From contig CM035806.1 of NCBI GenBank assembly GCA_020466095.1, positions 66,951,589 through 67,015,588 on the forward strand: DNA of 64,000 nt, in the 5' to 3' direction. This stretch comes from Chlorops oryzae. Taxonomy: Eukaryota > Arthropoda > Insecta > Diptera > Chloropidae. The notes beneath the pieces were generated by a model. It was not told where the DNA came from and did not search any database. It was given only the letters and a program-made list of their open reading frames with translations. A program made the position numbers and the translations under genes. Positions 42,922 through 54,665 of the stretch are shown piece after piece; positions within the stretch are counted from its first letter, which is position 1; every line of letters begins with the position of its first letter.

Positions 42922-44730
42922 AATGTGCCACAAAGACCGCACTATAAACGAAAAGGATGAAGCTCATCCTTTTTTTGCCAATTAGCCCAACGATAGATTT
43001 TTCTGCCTGCGTTTTGCCTCAGATTTTCCCTAGGATCCTTCCGATATATGTATACATTCTCGCTTTATGCCATAGCACTGTGAAGCGATCTTTGTTTAGA
43101 AATAAATCCATAGACTCCCTCAATATTGCATCGTTGATGACTAGGACGGCTACTACTTTTTGACATTTTTTCCCTATATGATATTCCGAAAAAAATTTTT
43201 CATCTTTTTTGGTTACTTCTCAGCAATTCTTTAAACTTTTGTGTGTCCAACGAATATTTTACGGAACTGACCGATGGGGGTCTCTTTCTTGAATGGCTAC
43301 GTACGAGTATACGCTCCACAAATCTTAGAGATCTTGAGAATTGTGTCAAAAAATCTTTCAAATTAATATTATAGTACATTGGTCAGCAGATTTGACTTGA
43401 GCCATTTAAAATAATGGGCACTTCAACCCCAGCTATCTGCTACGTAGGTAACTACGGAAAATATGAAGAAGATAAAAATACTCACCAGTTAAAATGAAAA
43501 TTCCGAGTCACCGAGTCAAATTCTGTAGAAAATTCAGAGTGCTTCGGAATATTTGTAATTTTCATTCATCAACCTATTGCTGAACCTAATGTCTTAAATT
43601 CCTTTGACTCTCGGTCCATTAGGGATTTTCATTTGAAGGACTTGCATTTCTACAATAACCGAAAGGGAGTAAACTCTGACAAGCCGTTTTTCCCGTTGCA
43701 TGTTTACACAACACAGCCATCGGTCCCGATCTTAAAAGTCTTTATAGAAAACGTTTTAAAATGCATTGAAATTGTGTGAGCGAAAAAACTACCTCATGAC
43801 TAAAGTGCTCTTCCTGTTTTTCAATTTTTCGAAACCTATGAAAATCGAGAAATTTCCCTCACAATTTTTTTTTTTTTTTTTGTTGGTTTATTTGACTGAA
43901 CGCTTCCAAAGAAAAATAAAAAAATCCATTCAAATAATAAAGTAAATTTCGTTTTAAAAGCCCTTAAAGAAGCAACCCCCTCCCCCTCCACAAAAACACC
44001 GAAAGTTAATGGACCAGAAATATGTGTCGCCACAAAAGGCAAAAAGTTACGGAAAAGTGCGGAAATGAAAAAAAGTAAGACCAACAACAACAACAAAAGA
44101 CGAACGCATGCAAGAAATCATTTCGAAGTGATTAAGGACACGATGCGATTTTTCTTATTCTTCGGGCGCACACGTTCACGCTTCGAAAAGACTTCATGTG
44201 AGGGGGGTTGCACGAAATCCTTTTAGAGCGTGCTAGACCGATGGCAACAAGTTGCTGCTTGACCGAAAAATTGGCGCCCCTAAATTGTCAACCTTATCAA
44301 ATCGCTGTGAAGTGCCTTGAATGTCAAGTAGTTCCGTTCCAGCTCACTTAAGATGACATATTTGGGTGTTCGGATATGTGAAATCATTGAACGAGTCCAA
44401 TCGTGTTGGCATTTTTTTTTATTATATCTTATTTTTTTTATGTTTTGATCCTTAAGTGCCAGTGACTAAGCATTGAAAAAATAATCGTTTGTGGCTGACG
44501 AAATAGTTTTGTACGACCTAAGCTCTGTGAAATTCTTCGGTTTTACATTTTTAAATCTATGAATTTTGAAATCCATTAATGTCAGTGGGTCGGCACATAC
44601 ATACATACACATCGCATGAGTTGAACTTCATCGTCCTTAGATTTGTTGGGGCCCATTTCCGTCAATGTTCTGACTATTTGTGAAGTAAGTTAATTCTTTT
44701 ATGATCAGGTCAAACTATAGTTATAGTAAT
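42922..44730. other. No recognisable gene
   Basis: Mixed AT-rich DNA. 43870-44100 is A-rich with CAACAACAACAACAA. Open frames carry no known domain. Confidence 0.5.
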
Positions 44731-44732
44731 TA

Positions 44733-46011
44733 TTAGGTGTAGTAAAAAGAAATCCATTATTTTTGCATTAAATTGAGGGCTTTATTTAAGATAGTTAGAA
44801 TGACCCGATTTAGGTCAAATATGCGCCGTTTTGTTCGATAACTTGTTGCCATTTTAAAGATAATTTCATTATGCCTCTCTCATAGAAGCCCTCGTTCCTA
44901 TTAGCAAAAAATTGAGACAGTCGAATTTCAGAAGCCTCTCTTCAAGCGAATGTTTCACCAGCAAAATTGTTCGCCATGGACAGGAACAGATGGTAATCAC
45001 TTGGTGCCAGGTCCGGACTATATGTTGGATGCAGAAGAACCTCCAAACTAAACTCCCGGAGCTTCTGGCGAGTCACTATCGATGTGTGTGGCCTGGCGTT
45101 TTCCTGATGGAACACAATTCCTCTCCTATTGGCCAAAGCTGGCCGCTTATGGGCGATTGCTTCCTTCAGACGGTCCAATTGTTGACAGTAGACTTCCGAG
45201 TTAAGAGTTTTGCCGTATGGGAGCAGCTCATACTAGATAATTCCCTGCCAATCCCACCAAACACACAGCAAAACCTTCTGGCCGTCATTGCTTGGCACGT
45301 TTCGCCGGTTCACCGTGTTTCGACCACGACCGTTTTCGCTTGACGTTGTCGTAAGTGACCCACTTTTCATCACCAGTCACCAACCGCTTCAGAAATGGGT
45401 CGATTTTGTTGCGGTTCAGCAGCGATTCGCAGATGGAAATTCGGTCTGTGAGGTTTTTTTGCGTTAACTCGTGTGGCACCCATACATCGAGCTTCTTTGT
45501 GTATCCAGCCTTATTCAAATGGTTCCAAACGGTTTTTTGTGCAATCTTTAGCTCTTTTGCAATCGAAACAGTGCTAACATGACGGTCGGACTCGATAATT
45601 TCCATGATTTTATCGACATTTTCGACAATTGGCCTTCCAGTGCGTGGTGCATCCTTGACATCGAAGTTACCGGAACGGAATCGACGAAACCAAAATTGCG
45701 CATGATTGGCTGTTACAGTATCAGGTCCATAAACGCTATTCACATTTTCAGCCGCCTGGCTTGCGTTTTCTCCCTTATCGAAGAAAAACTGTAAAATGTA
45801 GCGAATTTTCTCTTTGCTGATGTCCATCTTTGACAAGCTCTCAAACAAAACTGAATCAATCAATCAAAAAAGTGTCAAAAAGCTTTTTTAGTAGGAACTG
45901 TCATCTTTCTAATGCCCCCTAGCGGAACACGATCGGACTTATACAACGTGAGATGCAGATAAATAACGCCATCTATTGGAAAAATAATGGATTTCTTTTT
46001 ACTACACCTAA
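44733..46011 (-). mobile_element. mariner element, 1.28 kb
   Basis: Perfect ~30-bp inverted repeats starting TTAGGTGTAGTAAAAAGAAA, and a TA duplication at 44731-44732 and 46012-46013. The size and TIR match mariner. The transposase on the minus strand is damaged. Confidence 0.93.
44810..45827 (-). pseudogene. mariner transposase, inactivated
   Basis: From ATG 45827: MDISKEKIRYILQFFFDKG, the helix-turn-helix part, WVPHELTQKNLTDRI and the first catalytic Asp in LVTGDEKWVTYDN. A one-base frameshift near 45290 follows, then an in-frame TAG (about 45235) before YELLPYGKTLN. The second catalytic Asp is replaced: FHQENARPHTS instead of the family's QDNARPH. The third is intact in YSPDLAPSDYHLF. A further TGA lies after NNFAGETFA, and the reading then continues to a final TAA at 44810-44812 (about 338 codons, the family's usual length). 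Four independent lesions show an old copy. Confidence 0.92.
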
Positions 46012-46026
46012 TATAATGACTATTTT

Positions 46027-46830
46027 TATACCCGACACATATATTGCGTTTGTGTGGTTGTGTGTAACACTAGGGCGTTTCAGACGTGAAAAAAAGTCTT
46101 CAATTTCGAAGACGGCGGGGTCTCAAACGAAAGATAATGTAAATCGAAAAATTTGGGCATCATTTAAAATTTCTTTAATTGAGGTTTAGAGGTCGCTCAG
46201 AGGACTTGAATTTTCGTCAAATAACGCCTTAAAGAGAGCTAAAATTTTTTTATTTAGTTTTTGTAAATTTAGAATTTTCAATTTGACAGATTTTCAACTT
46301 TTTCTGTATACTTTTAGGGGCAGAAAACACAAAAATTGATTTCAATTAATGGTTTTTCCAGAAACAGTTCAATGTTTTACCGATCAATTGATTCATAATA
46401 TGTTTAAGCGATTCGAAAACATTTATTTGCATATAAATTTGTTTATGTAACAGACTTGCATTTAGGCTATATACCAAAAATGTTACATTTCAACTTAAAC
46501 CCATTTTAGCTTCCTCTAAACCTCAATGAAAAATATTGAAAATCGTGCCCAATTTTTTCTTTTTGCCTAAACTTTCTTTTTAGACCCCGCCGTTTTCGAA
46601 TTTCAACACTTTTTTTCACGTCTGAAACGCCCTAGTGTAACACCCAGAACCAGTTGAGATAGACCATACATAAATATATATAGAAATGATCAGCGTCACT
46701 AGGAGATTCGATTTAGCCATGTCCGTCTGTCTGTCAGTCTGTTTGTATACAGTTTTCTTATCAAAGGAGTTGAGCTATCTTGACCAAATTTGGTACGCGT
46801 GCTCACGGGGACATGCGTAAGAACAACGTA
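46027..46830 (-). repeat. Family B repeat, copy 4, truncated and interrupted
   Basis: 46027-46070 reads TACCCGACACATATATTGCG and continues at 46635 with TGTAACACCCAGAACCAG, GATAGACCATA and a GTCTGTCTGTC run. 46071-46634 is a younger insertion. Confidence 0.78.
46071..46634. mobile_element. MULE-like MITE with 9-bp target duplication
   Basis: ~27-bp inverted ends starting TAGGGCGTTTCAGACGTGAA. GTGTAACAC is duplicated at 46062-46070 and 46635-46643; nine bases is the usual Mutator-type length. Subterminal GACGGCGGGGTCT is also inverted. Non-coding. Confidence 0.75.
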
Positions 46831-48058
46831 AAGTAAACGAGTAAAGTGAGAGCCCTTTTCTCCTATAAAGTTCCCCAAGCTACTAGGAAGTCAATCTTTT
46901 CAGCTGACTGTGGAGAAATTGTAAATGTAACTTAATATTCGTTCCTAGAACCTTGAATCTGGGTAATGTCTATAAAATCTAGTGTTTTACATTTAACTAA
47001 AAACTTTGAATCTCAAAAGCTTGCATACAATGCTTAAATATTCCCGATAGTGAAAAAACTGATCGTTCTTACCCAGCTAGCATTTAGAAGACTGTTTAAG
47101 GAGAAAATTCATCTACGCGTCTTTTTCAAGCCCCCTTGATGGTATAAAAGTGATTGTTCGCATGCACGATTAAAAGAAGACTCGAAAACGACTCTTAAAT
47201 ATGTTTCAAAAGCGATCCGTAATGCAAGTACAAAAACCAATTATAGAGAAATCGCGAATTAATCACGTAAGGGATTGAAATAAGATCAGTCAACCTCTTG
47301 CTATGTTATATTTCACTCGATATTTTACTCAAAATTTAATTGAGTGGAGTTTGACTTTAAAGTTTTATACGGACAAAATCAATGGCTTTCGATTTGGCAA
47401 ACACTATGGGTATTCATTCAGAGCTCGAACTTAGTGAACTTTGAGAACTTTTTAAACAGCCGTCAAAGTTTCCATGTATTTTGACAGTTAACGCAAAGAA
47501 GTTCTCAGAGTTCACTCCTTCGAGGGTTCGAATGTATTCCCATACTATGTCGACGGGTGAGCGTTGGACTAGGAAACGAGAGTTCCCGGGTTCAAACCCC
47601 ACAGAAGGCAAGGAAAAAAAAAACATTATTGAATTTATAATAATTCCGTATACACACGTAAAAGCCAAAAACTTTGTATTGATTTATCAGTAATTTTTTT
47701 TCTTTTTTTTGGAAAACAGTCGATTGTAATTATATATCGGAAAAGTCTCGGAAACGACATCAATATATGAGTCGTAGAAGACTCGAATATGATAACAAAT
47801 ATGACTCGAAAACGAAACGCGAATGATATCAAATATGACTCCCCAAGAAGAGTCGCGGCTAGGGTACCATTTTCTCCCGACCAAAGTATCATTTCTGATC
47901 AGAAAACGAGCGCATTTTTGGATATTTCAATCAGCCAAGCGACTCGAATTCGAGTCGCTTTTGACCAGAAATTTAATAAAATGTTCGGTGAGATATATAT
48001 TTTTCTACTTGATATGACTTCCAGACTGTCAACTTAAAATCTGAAATTAGCTCCTTAC
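46831..48058. other. No recognisable gene; contains a tRNA-like head
   Basis: Unrecognised except for 47540-47610 (listed separately) and repeated CGACTCGAA / AATATGACTC words at 47760-47960. Confidence 0.45.
47540..47610 (+). repeat. tRNA-like head (SINE-related)
   Basis: TATGTCGACGGGTGAGCG could be an A box, and CGGGTTCAAACCCC (47587-47600) is a clear B box. The middle part GGACTAGGAAACGAGAGTTC resembles the heads at 26641 and 62400. Confidence 0.55.
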
Positions 48059-49960
48059 AGGCCCGTACGCAGGGGGCGGGTTTTGGGGGTTCAATATTTT
48101 ATAATCTTGTAATATGAACTAAAATTTTTGTTAAAAATCAGATATATATAAGTGTTAATCAATGGTTAATCATAAGAACTCATTTTAGTTTTCACCAAAA
48201 TATGTTAGTTTTATACAATTAAAAATAATTGGATAAAATTTTGCTCATATTATTGAGGAACGCTTAAGCAGAGTACTCATGCGTCGAATATGACCGATTC
48301 TCAAAAAGTTTGAATTCCACTACAGAGCAGCTGATATGAAATATTCAGTGATATCATAACTAAATTTACTCGATACATAACTAGTGGCTCAAGTACTTAC
48401 TGCATATCATGATAAATAGAATGCATAAACTATATATTTTTGGATCTCTTCTGAATGAAAAGGGTACAGAATTGCATAAACTATCATAAAAAAACTTAAA
48501 AAGTTTTACATTAAAAAGAAAACATAAAAAAAAAAAATGTAAACGCAAGTATGTTAAGTTAAACAAGTAAGGGTGTTATAGTCAGGCAAGCAATACCCGA
48601 CACAGAGACACATGTTTAAATAATTTTTGAACCACGCCCAAAAAACAGGACCACTATGTAAGAATATTCAAGAGGTTTTTAAGGCCATTAGAGGCACCAT
48701 ATACCGACTTTTGTTCAATTTCTTTATGAAAACCGCCCCTTTTCCACACCCACTTTTCAATTTTTTTTGAAATTCTAATCGGAGGCTTAAATATACACTC
48801 AAATTCTAAGTTTCATTGAAATATTTCGAAAGAGTCCGATCTTGAGGCAGTTTTGGGATTTTTGTGACAGACCCTAGTACTGGAGGTACCCTTAATAAAG
48901 GACCGACCAAGGAAATTTTTTCGGAGGATGTTTATGGCTACAAAGGAAGCATAAGTGCCAAATTTCGTTCAAGTCCCATTTGAATTTCGGGTGTAGGGGA
49001 CAATTTTCGAAAAACGCCCTTCTGCCACGCCCACTTTTCCATTTTTTGGAAATCACATTATTTGCCTTGAAACATGTTCAAATATCAAATTTCATCAAAA
49101 TATGTTGAAAAACTTCGATTTTAGAGCAGTTTTTGTGATTTTCGTAACAGATCTAGTACTGGAGGTACCCCTAAAAATAGTCCGATCGGGTCCATTCTCG
49201 AACTCGTTGTTACTTATGTCCCCGTGAGCACGCATACCAAATTTTGTCAAGATAGCTCAACTCCTTCGATAAGAAAACTGTTTACAAACAGACAGACGGA
49301 CAGACAGACAGACGGGCATGGCTAAATCGATTCTCCTGGTGACGCTGATCATTTCTATATATATTTTGTATAGTCTATCTCGACTGGTTCTGGGTGTTAC
49401 ACACAACCACACAAACGCAATATACCCTCGACACAGGGTGTGTCGGGTATCAAAATTCAGTGAATACTCCAAAAATTATAGCATCACTAGTTCACCACGG
49501 AATTCGGTTGTTGTTGTAAGTGTCCCCTATATTACTATATGGCTCACACTATAGTTTGGTGAACCACGTAATAGAAGTGTGGTGTACCACGTAATAGCTT
49601 TTGGCCGAAGTTGCAGCTATAGTTCTATATGGTTGTCGTATATCGCCGTTACTATGAAGTTTTCGTCTGTTATGCTGCGACGCCTAGTGGTTGAATATGG
49701 ATATCCGAAAATTTTTGTGTAAAAGACCACGACTTGAAAATAATGATGTAAATACATATGTATATCATGAAACACAGCGTTATGGCCGAGAGAGCTGAGG
49801 ATTATTTTCGAATTGGCATCTACATCCCATACCTAGATCTATTTGTGACACATTTGCAGGATCGTTTCTTGAACCACAGACATTTATGCAGGGAACAATA
49901 CGCAATGTTTAGTAGATGGGCCCAAATTTTTTTTAATGCCTAAATTTCTGTCTCTGTCAA
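48059..49960 (+). mobile_element. Decayed hAT copy related to the 29.8-kb element
   Basis: The left end (about 48057) CAGGCCCGTACGCAGGGGGC resembles the hAT inverted repeat. A transposase scrap at 49785-49895 (+) reads AEDYFRIGIYIPYLDLF and HLQDRFLNHRHL, close to the same region of the intact element. A family B copy (48559-49452) is inserted between. The right end was not found. Confidence 0.65.
48559..49452 (+). repeat. Family B repeat, copy 5
   Basis: AAACAAGTAAGGGTGTTATA with a shortened hairpin (CAGGCAAGCAATACCCGACA), the two GTACTGGAGGTACC blocks, an (AGAC)n run at 49289-49316 and the terminal GACACAGGGTGTGTCGGGTA. Confidence 0.82.
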
Positions 49961-50275
49961 TGAAATTCAGTTTTCATCAAGGAGAAAATCAAATTAATAA
50001 CAAATTATTTTTACCAAAAAATTTATGCATAACAAAGTAAAATACTCTAGTGGAATTGAAAAAAACCAAATATTACCAAAACTCCATTTATTTTACTCGC
50101 AAATTACAGTAACATTGTTGTCTTCTTTGGCAAGACAAGACAAGGCAAGTCAACAATGTTACCGTAATTTGCGAGTTAAAAAAATTCATCGTTGTTAAAA
50201 AAGGTAGTTAAATGTAAGGGTTGCAGCAACGAATGCCTAAACTCATGAGTTTATTTCTGAATTTAAATACCCTAA
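49961..50275. repeat. Short inverted repeat (ATTACAGTAACATTGTTG)
   Basis: TTACTCGCAAATTACAGTAA near 50093 returns inverted as TTACCGTAATTTGCGAGTTA near 50158. Otherwise unrecognised. Confidence 0.5.
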
Positions 50276-50295
50276 TAGCATGTCCTCACTATAGC

Positions 50296-50640
50296 CAGCG
50301 GCGGATTAGAGTGTAATGGGGCCCGGGGCTTATATAGTGATGGGGCCCCCTGATGCTCTATTTGGCGCAGTTTTTTTAAATAAGGAATAACTGCTTAAGT
50401 CAATTTAAGTTCAAGATGAGTTATTAGTACAATATAAATTCTTTCAAAGGAATGAACAATAAGTTAAACAATTTATAGAATTTAATTTTTTATTTCAATA
50501 ATTTTTAAGCTTTAAAGCGATTTTACTCGAAAAATATTTTTAGAATTATTTTGATGATATTTTATTTGGACGCTCGGGGCCCGTTGCCAGTTGGGGCCCG
50601 GGGCTATAGCCCCAGCTAGCCCTACCCTAATCCGGCACTG
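50296..50640. mobile_element. hAT-type MITE with 8-bp duplication
   Basis: Ends CAGCGGCGGATTAG and CTAATCCGGCACTG; ACTATAGC duplicated at 50288-50295 and 50641-50648. GGGGCCCGGGGCT-like words near both ends. Non-coding. Confidence 0.85.
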
Positions 50641-50660
50641 ACTATAGCCCAAATTAAGTA

Positions 50661-51521
50661 CACCGAGAGAAATAAGAACTGTTAAATCAACCACTTAGAA
50701 CAGTTAAAGTAAGAGTGGTCAAATTAACTGTATTCCCCGTTAAATGCACTGAAAAAGGAAGTCAAATCAACAGTTGAAAAGTAGTCACTTTTTATGTTCA
50801 AATTCGCTTTCGTTCACTTTGACGTATAAGTTCGCATTCTGATCAACCGTCTCCGGAGTGTGCAATAGCTCAGTTGTTTAAGCTGTGAGCTGACCGTCGT
50901 GAGATTCGGGGTTCTATCCCTGCTGGCGGCGGGAATTTTTCTAGATTTTTTTTTTTAATTACAGTTTTTTTTTTTGTTCAGAGTGTAGTTGTTTTTTAAG
51001 GCAAAAATTTTCTCCTAAATTTTTAAGATTTTAATTTATTTAATTTTTTTTAATGGTTCATTTTCAAGCAAAAAATTTTGCAACCATAAGCTCAAGTGAG
51101 CGTTTTGACCAACAAATTAAATTCGTTCGTTTAGCGTAATGGTTAAGACGTTCGCCCAGCGAAGTGGTGGTCTGCGGTTCAAGGCTCGGCCGAGGCGAGA
51201 AAATTTAAAGAGATGAAAGAGAAAAAGATTTAAAAAGAAACAAATAAATAAAGAAAAAATATAATAATTTAATAAAAAAAAAATATTAATAAAAGAAGGT
51301 AAAAAAAAGTCAAAGCAAAAAATAAATTTTTTTTTCCCAGTCGCTGGTGACAGTTGATTTAACCGCAAGACAGTTATATCAACCATCAGGTAGTTATATC
51401 CCTATTGACTGTGTTTGTACTGTTGAATCGACCGCTACTACACATAAGCTAAGAATTAACGGTGAACTCGGTTATTTTAACCTGCTTTTTCAGTTAATAT
51501 AACTACCTTTTTCTCTCGGTG
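50661..51521 (+). mobile_element. TIR element carrying two tRNA-like modules, copy 1
   Basis: Ends CACCGAGAGAAA and TTTCTCTCGGTG between TA dinucleotides. tRNA-like modules at 50868-50935 (GCAATAGCTCAGTTGTTTAA ... GGGGTTCTATCCCTG) and 51122-51192 (TAGCGTAATGGTTAAGACG ... CGGTTCAAGGCTCG). Each has A- and B-box-like words and is followed by a homopolymer-rich stretch. Subterminal motifs of the type GGTTATTTTAACC recur. No transposase. Confidence 0.75.
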
Positions 51522-51866
51522 TAATATCGGTGTTTTCGTAATTTCAACCTCAAACCCGTCCACATAGTCCTAATTTCGGTAATCGTAATTTCATTTTCTT
51601 TCCGTTTACAAGATTTCAAATGAACGAAATTTCATTCAAAGTTCCAGGGATGCATTTACAGAGGATTCAAGCAAAATGTACTAAAAAATCAGGGTTGTAT
51701 CCGGTTTCATACTAATTTGGTGAATAATTTCGTTGAAATGACGATAGGAAGGTTATTTCATTTGACAGATTTCAGTATGGCGAAATGACGCAACTTCTCC
51801 TTAATTTCAAGCGAAATTACGAAAACGCTGAAATTACTTGATTTGGGCTATAGTGAGGACATGCTA

Positions 51867-52726
51867 TAAATTCAGTTTAAACTCACTACTAAAGTCTACT
51901 TAATGTACTAAATTCAGTTTAACGCAATAGTATGGAACCCATATATGTAAGCACATTCTGAGTAACGCTTTGGGGAGCTGGGTTGGTTTACTTCAATTCT
52001 TATTTAAATTAAAAAATTCATTTGAATGGCATCAAATTGCCCTTGTCATAATATTTATAAAATTTTTATGATCCATTAATGTCCAAATTGTAGGACCAAA
52101 GACTATATAACTATCAAGATGTCCAAATTGTAGGACCAAAGACTATATAACTATCAAGATGTTCCACTTCACACAAAAAAATGTCCCTTCGAAAATATGC
52201 CGTGGCTTTTTCAATAAAGCCACGTGAGAACGTTTTTGAAGAAACCCAGCGGGATATGGTAGACATCGGTAAGCGAGCGAGGTAATTTATACAGCACATG
52301 TCTACCACTTACCTGGATCGATGAAAATTAACATGGCGATGTCATTGAAATTTAGTTCATTACCTTTACCATTACTCTTTCGCTTACCATTTAGTTGAAG
52401 AATTCTAATACGACAGTGTAATCGAAGAATTCTTTGGCAAAAGCGTAATCGAAGTATACTTTTATACAAATAAGAAGGCATTCCTTAGAAAAAGTTAGAG
52501 AAAGTGCCTAACACGCCGATGTCGGCGGGTTCAAATCCCGGTCGGACAAGACACAATTTTTTTTTGTTATGTAAATAAGTAGGTAATTCTGAAATAAAAA
52601 ACTTATATTTAAATAAAAACTTAGAGGAATAAAAAGCTTTCAACCAAACTTTTAATGCAAAAAAACAAAAAAAAATTTTCGAAAGAGCTTGTGCATAACG
52701 CTTTTGAAGGCGCGATGTAGACTTTA
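51867..52726. other. No gene; 40-bp tandem pair and a tRNA-like 3' half
   Basis: The block starting GTCCAAATTGTAGGACCAAA is repeated at 52081-52120 and 52121-52160. GGTAGACAT near 52257 is inverted near 52302. At 52505-52550 a tRNA-like 3' half (GGCGGGTTCAAATCCCGG) is followed by a T-run. Confidence 0.55.
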
Positions 52727-53387
52727 CACCGAGACAAAAAGGTAGTTATATTAACTGAAAAAGCAGGTTAAAATAACCGAGTTCACCGTTAATTCTTAGC
52801 TTATGTGTAGTAGCGGTCGATTCAACAGTACAAACACAGTCAATAGGGATATAACTACCTGATGGTTGATATAACTGTCTCGCGGTTAAATCAACTGTCA
52901 CCAGCGACTGGGAAAAAAAAAATTATTTTTTGCTTTGACTTTTTTTTAAACCTTCTTTTATTAATATTTTTTTTTTTTATTAAATTATTATATTTTTTCT
53001 TTATTTATTTGTTTCTATTTAAATCTTTTTATCTCTTTAAATTTTCTCGCCTCGGCCGAGCCTTGAACCGCTGACCACCAGATCGCAGGGCGAACGTCTT
53101 AAGTTAAGACTCTTAACCATTACGCTAAACGAACGAATTTAATTTGTTGGTCAAAATGCTCACTTGAGCTTATGGTTGCTCAAGTTTTGGGGAACGTGCT
53201 TAAGGAATTGTTTCACTCCCAAAATTTTTTGCTTGAAAATGAACCATTAAAAAAAATTAAATAAATTAAAAACTTAAAAATTTAGGAGAAAATTTTTGCC
53301 CTAAAAACAACTACACTCTGAACAAAAAAAAAAAAAAACTGTAATTAAAAAAAAAAATCCAGAAAAATTCCCGCCGCCAGCAGGGAT
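52727..53387 (-). mobile_element. TIR element with tRNA-like module, inverted truncated copy 2
   Basis: Reverse complement of most of 50661-51521. It begins CACCGAGACAAAAAGGTAG and contains the second tRNA-like module (minus, about 53045-53125) with a small insertion. It is cut inside the B box of the first module, where a family A end fragment follows. Confidence 0.8.
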
Positions 53388-53453
53388 ATCGGGACGCTGG
53401 GTATTTTAAAGTCGAGCTTGACCGACTTTAGCTTTCTTACTTGTTTACTTTTG
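53388..53453 (+). repeat. Family A terminal fragment (66 bp)
   Basis: ATCGGGACGCTGGGTATTTT then GTCGAGCTTGACCGAC and CTTTCTTACTTGTTT. Only one end of family A is present. Confidence 0.75.
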
Positions 53454-54575
53454 CATTCGCGAAGCAACAGAAATGATACAGTATGAAACTGAATTCGAAA
53501 CAGTGCTGAGCTATGTCCTTTTGCCCATTTTTGTATTTTATGTTGTTTTTGTTGCGACGCATACATATGTATGTATTTGTGTATGAATCTGTTCATGCTA
53601 GAAACCAAAAATTTGAAAATTTCATTTTGGGCTTCATGCGTATATGAGAAATTTTGAAGTTTCCCTGCAGTAAGTGTCCCCGTCACTAGGTACTAGTTAC
53701 CAATTGTACCCATTTCATTACATTCTCCTCTTGATATTTTGTATGAATTACAAAAAAAAAATTTTTATTTTTAATTTCATTTTCAATATGCAAAATTTTA
53801 AAGTATAGCAAAATGTGGCAGGGCGCTCCACTGTCAGGGTAGTCAGTCAAATTAACAGCTGCTTGAAACATTATTTTTGAGCATGGAGCCGCGTGCGCGC
53901 AATTTTTCATCAGTTTCATATCGCTGTAGTCCGAATCCATAAATTTAAAGCTTTGCTTCTTTCGTATTGCACAGATTTTTTCCGTAAAATTTTAGAATGA
54001 ATGTAATCAGCAGCTTTTCTACCACCTAAAACAGGGCTGTTACCGTATCTAAAAACAAACTTAAACGACCTACTGAGGTAGCTTTTTCTTTAAAAAATAT
54101 TTTAAAAATTTCTTGGTGAAAATGAAAGTCAGATTTTATTTAAAAAATTTTTTTGAATACATATATGTATGTACTTGGTAAAATTGGCCCTTAGGAGAAC
54201 AAATTTTGTTCAACTCACATAAATTTAAAATTGAAATAGATTTTTAACTTCAAAATGTTTTTTTTGAAGTTTGAAAAGTGGTTTGAAGTTCAACTTCGTG
54301 TTATGAGTCAAAAAGTAAAGCAGCCCATATTGTGACTGCTAGTGACAACAGATGGCCGAAAACGCAAGCTGGCGTTTCGCACCTCCATACAAGCGTGCGA
54401 AGTGCAACGGTTCATCATAGGCGACCTTACGCGGATTCGCGGAATATGCCGAGTCGAGTATTGGCCATGGAAAAAAAACAGACCCGGAAGCACACATGCA
54501 CAGATTAGCATGCGTCAGCAGGCCCATGACACCATTCCCGAAGAACACACCAGCGTCTGCAGAGCGCAGACCTAG
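53454..54575. other. No recognisable gene
   Basis: AT-rich with a few weak open frames (53345-53686 and 53686-53940 on minus, 54342-54575 on plus) that show no domain. Confidence 0.45.
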
Positions 54576-54665
54576 GTTAAGAATAATTGGTATTTATTAT
54601 TATTATTGATAGGGGGTTAAAGAGCACGTCGACCTGTAAGATCAATTGTGCCCCCTTTGCCATCC

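Larger units (their letters stand above)
50276..51866. mobile_element. Outer TIR element with TAA duplication, holding two nested insertions
   Basis: TAGCATGTCCTCACTATAGC at the left is inverted at the right (GCTATAGTGAGGACATGCTA). TAA flanks it at 50273-50275 and 51867-51869. About 0.38 kb belongs to this element; the rest is the hAT MITE and the tRNA-bearing element. Confidence 0.75.

Noticed and set aside
44942..45343. 143-codon plus-strand frame
   Set aside because: Antisense shadow of the mariner transposase.
50868..50935. Functional tRNA gene
   Set aside because: D-arm and B-box words are present but the acceptor strands are not complementary, and the module is duplicated inside a mobile element.
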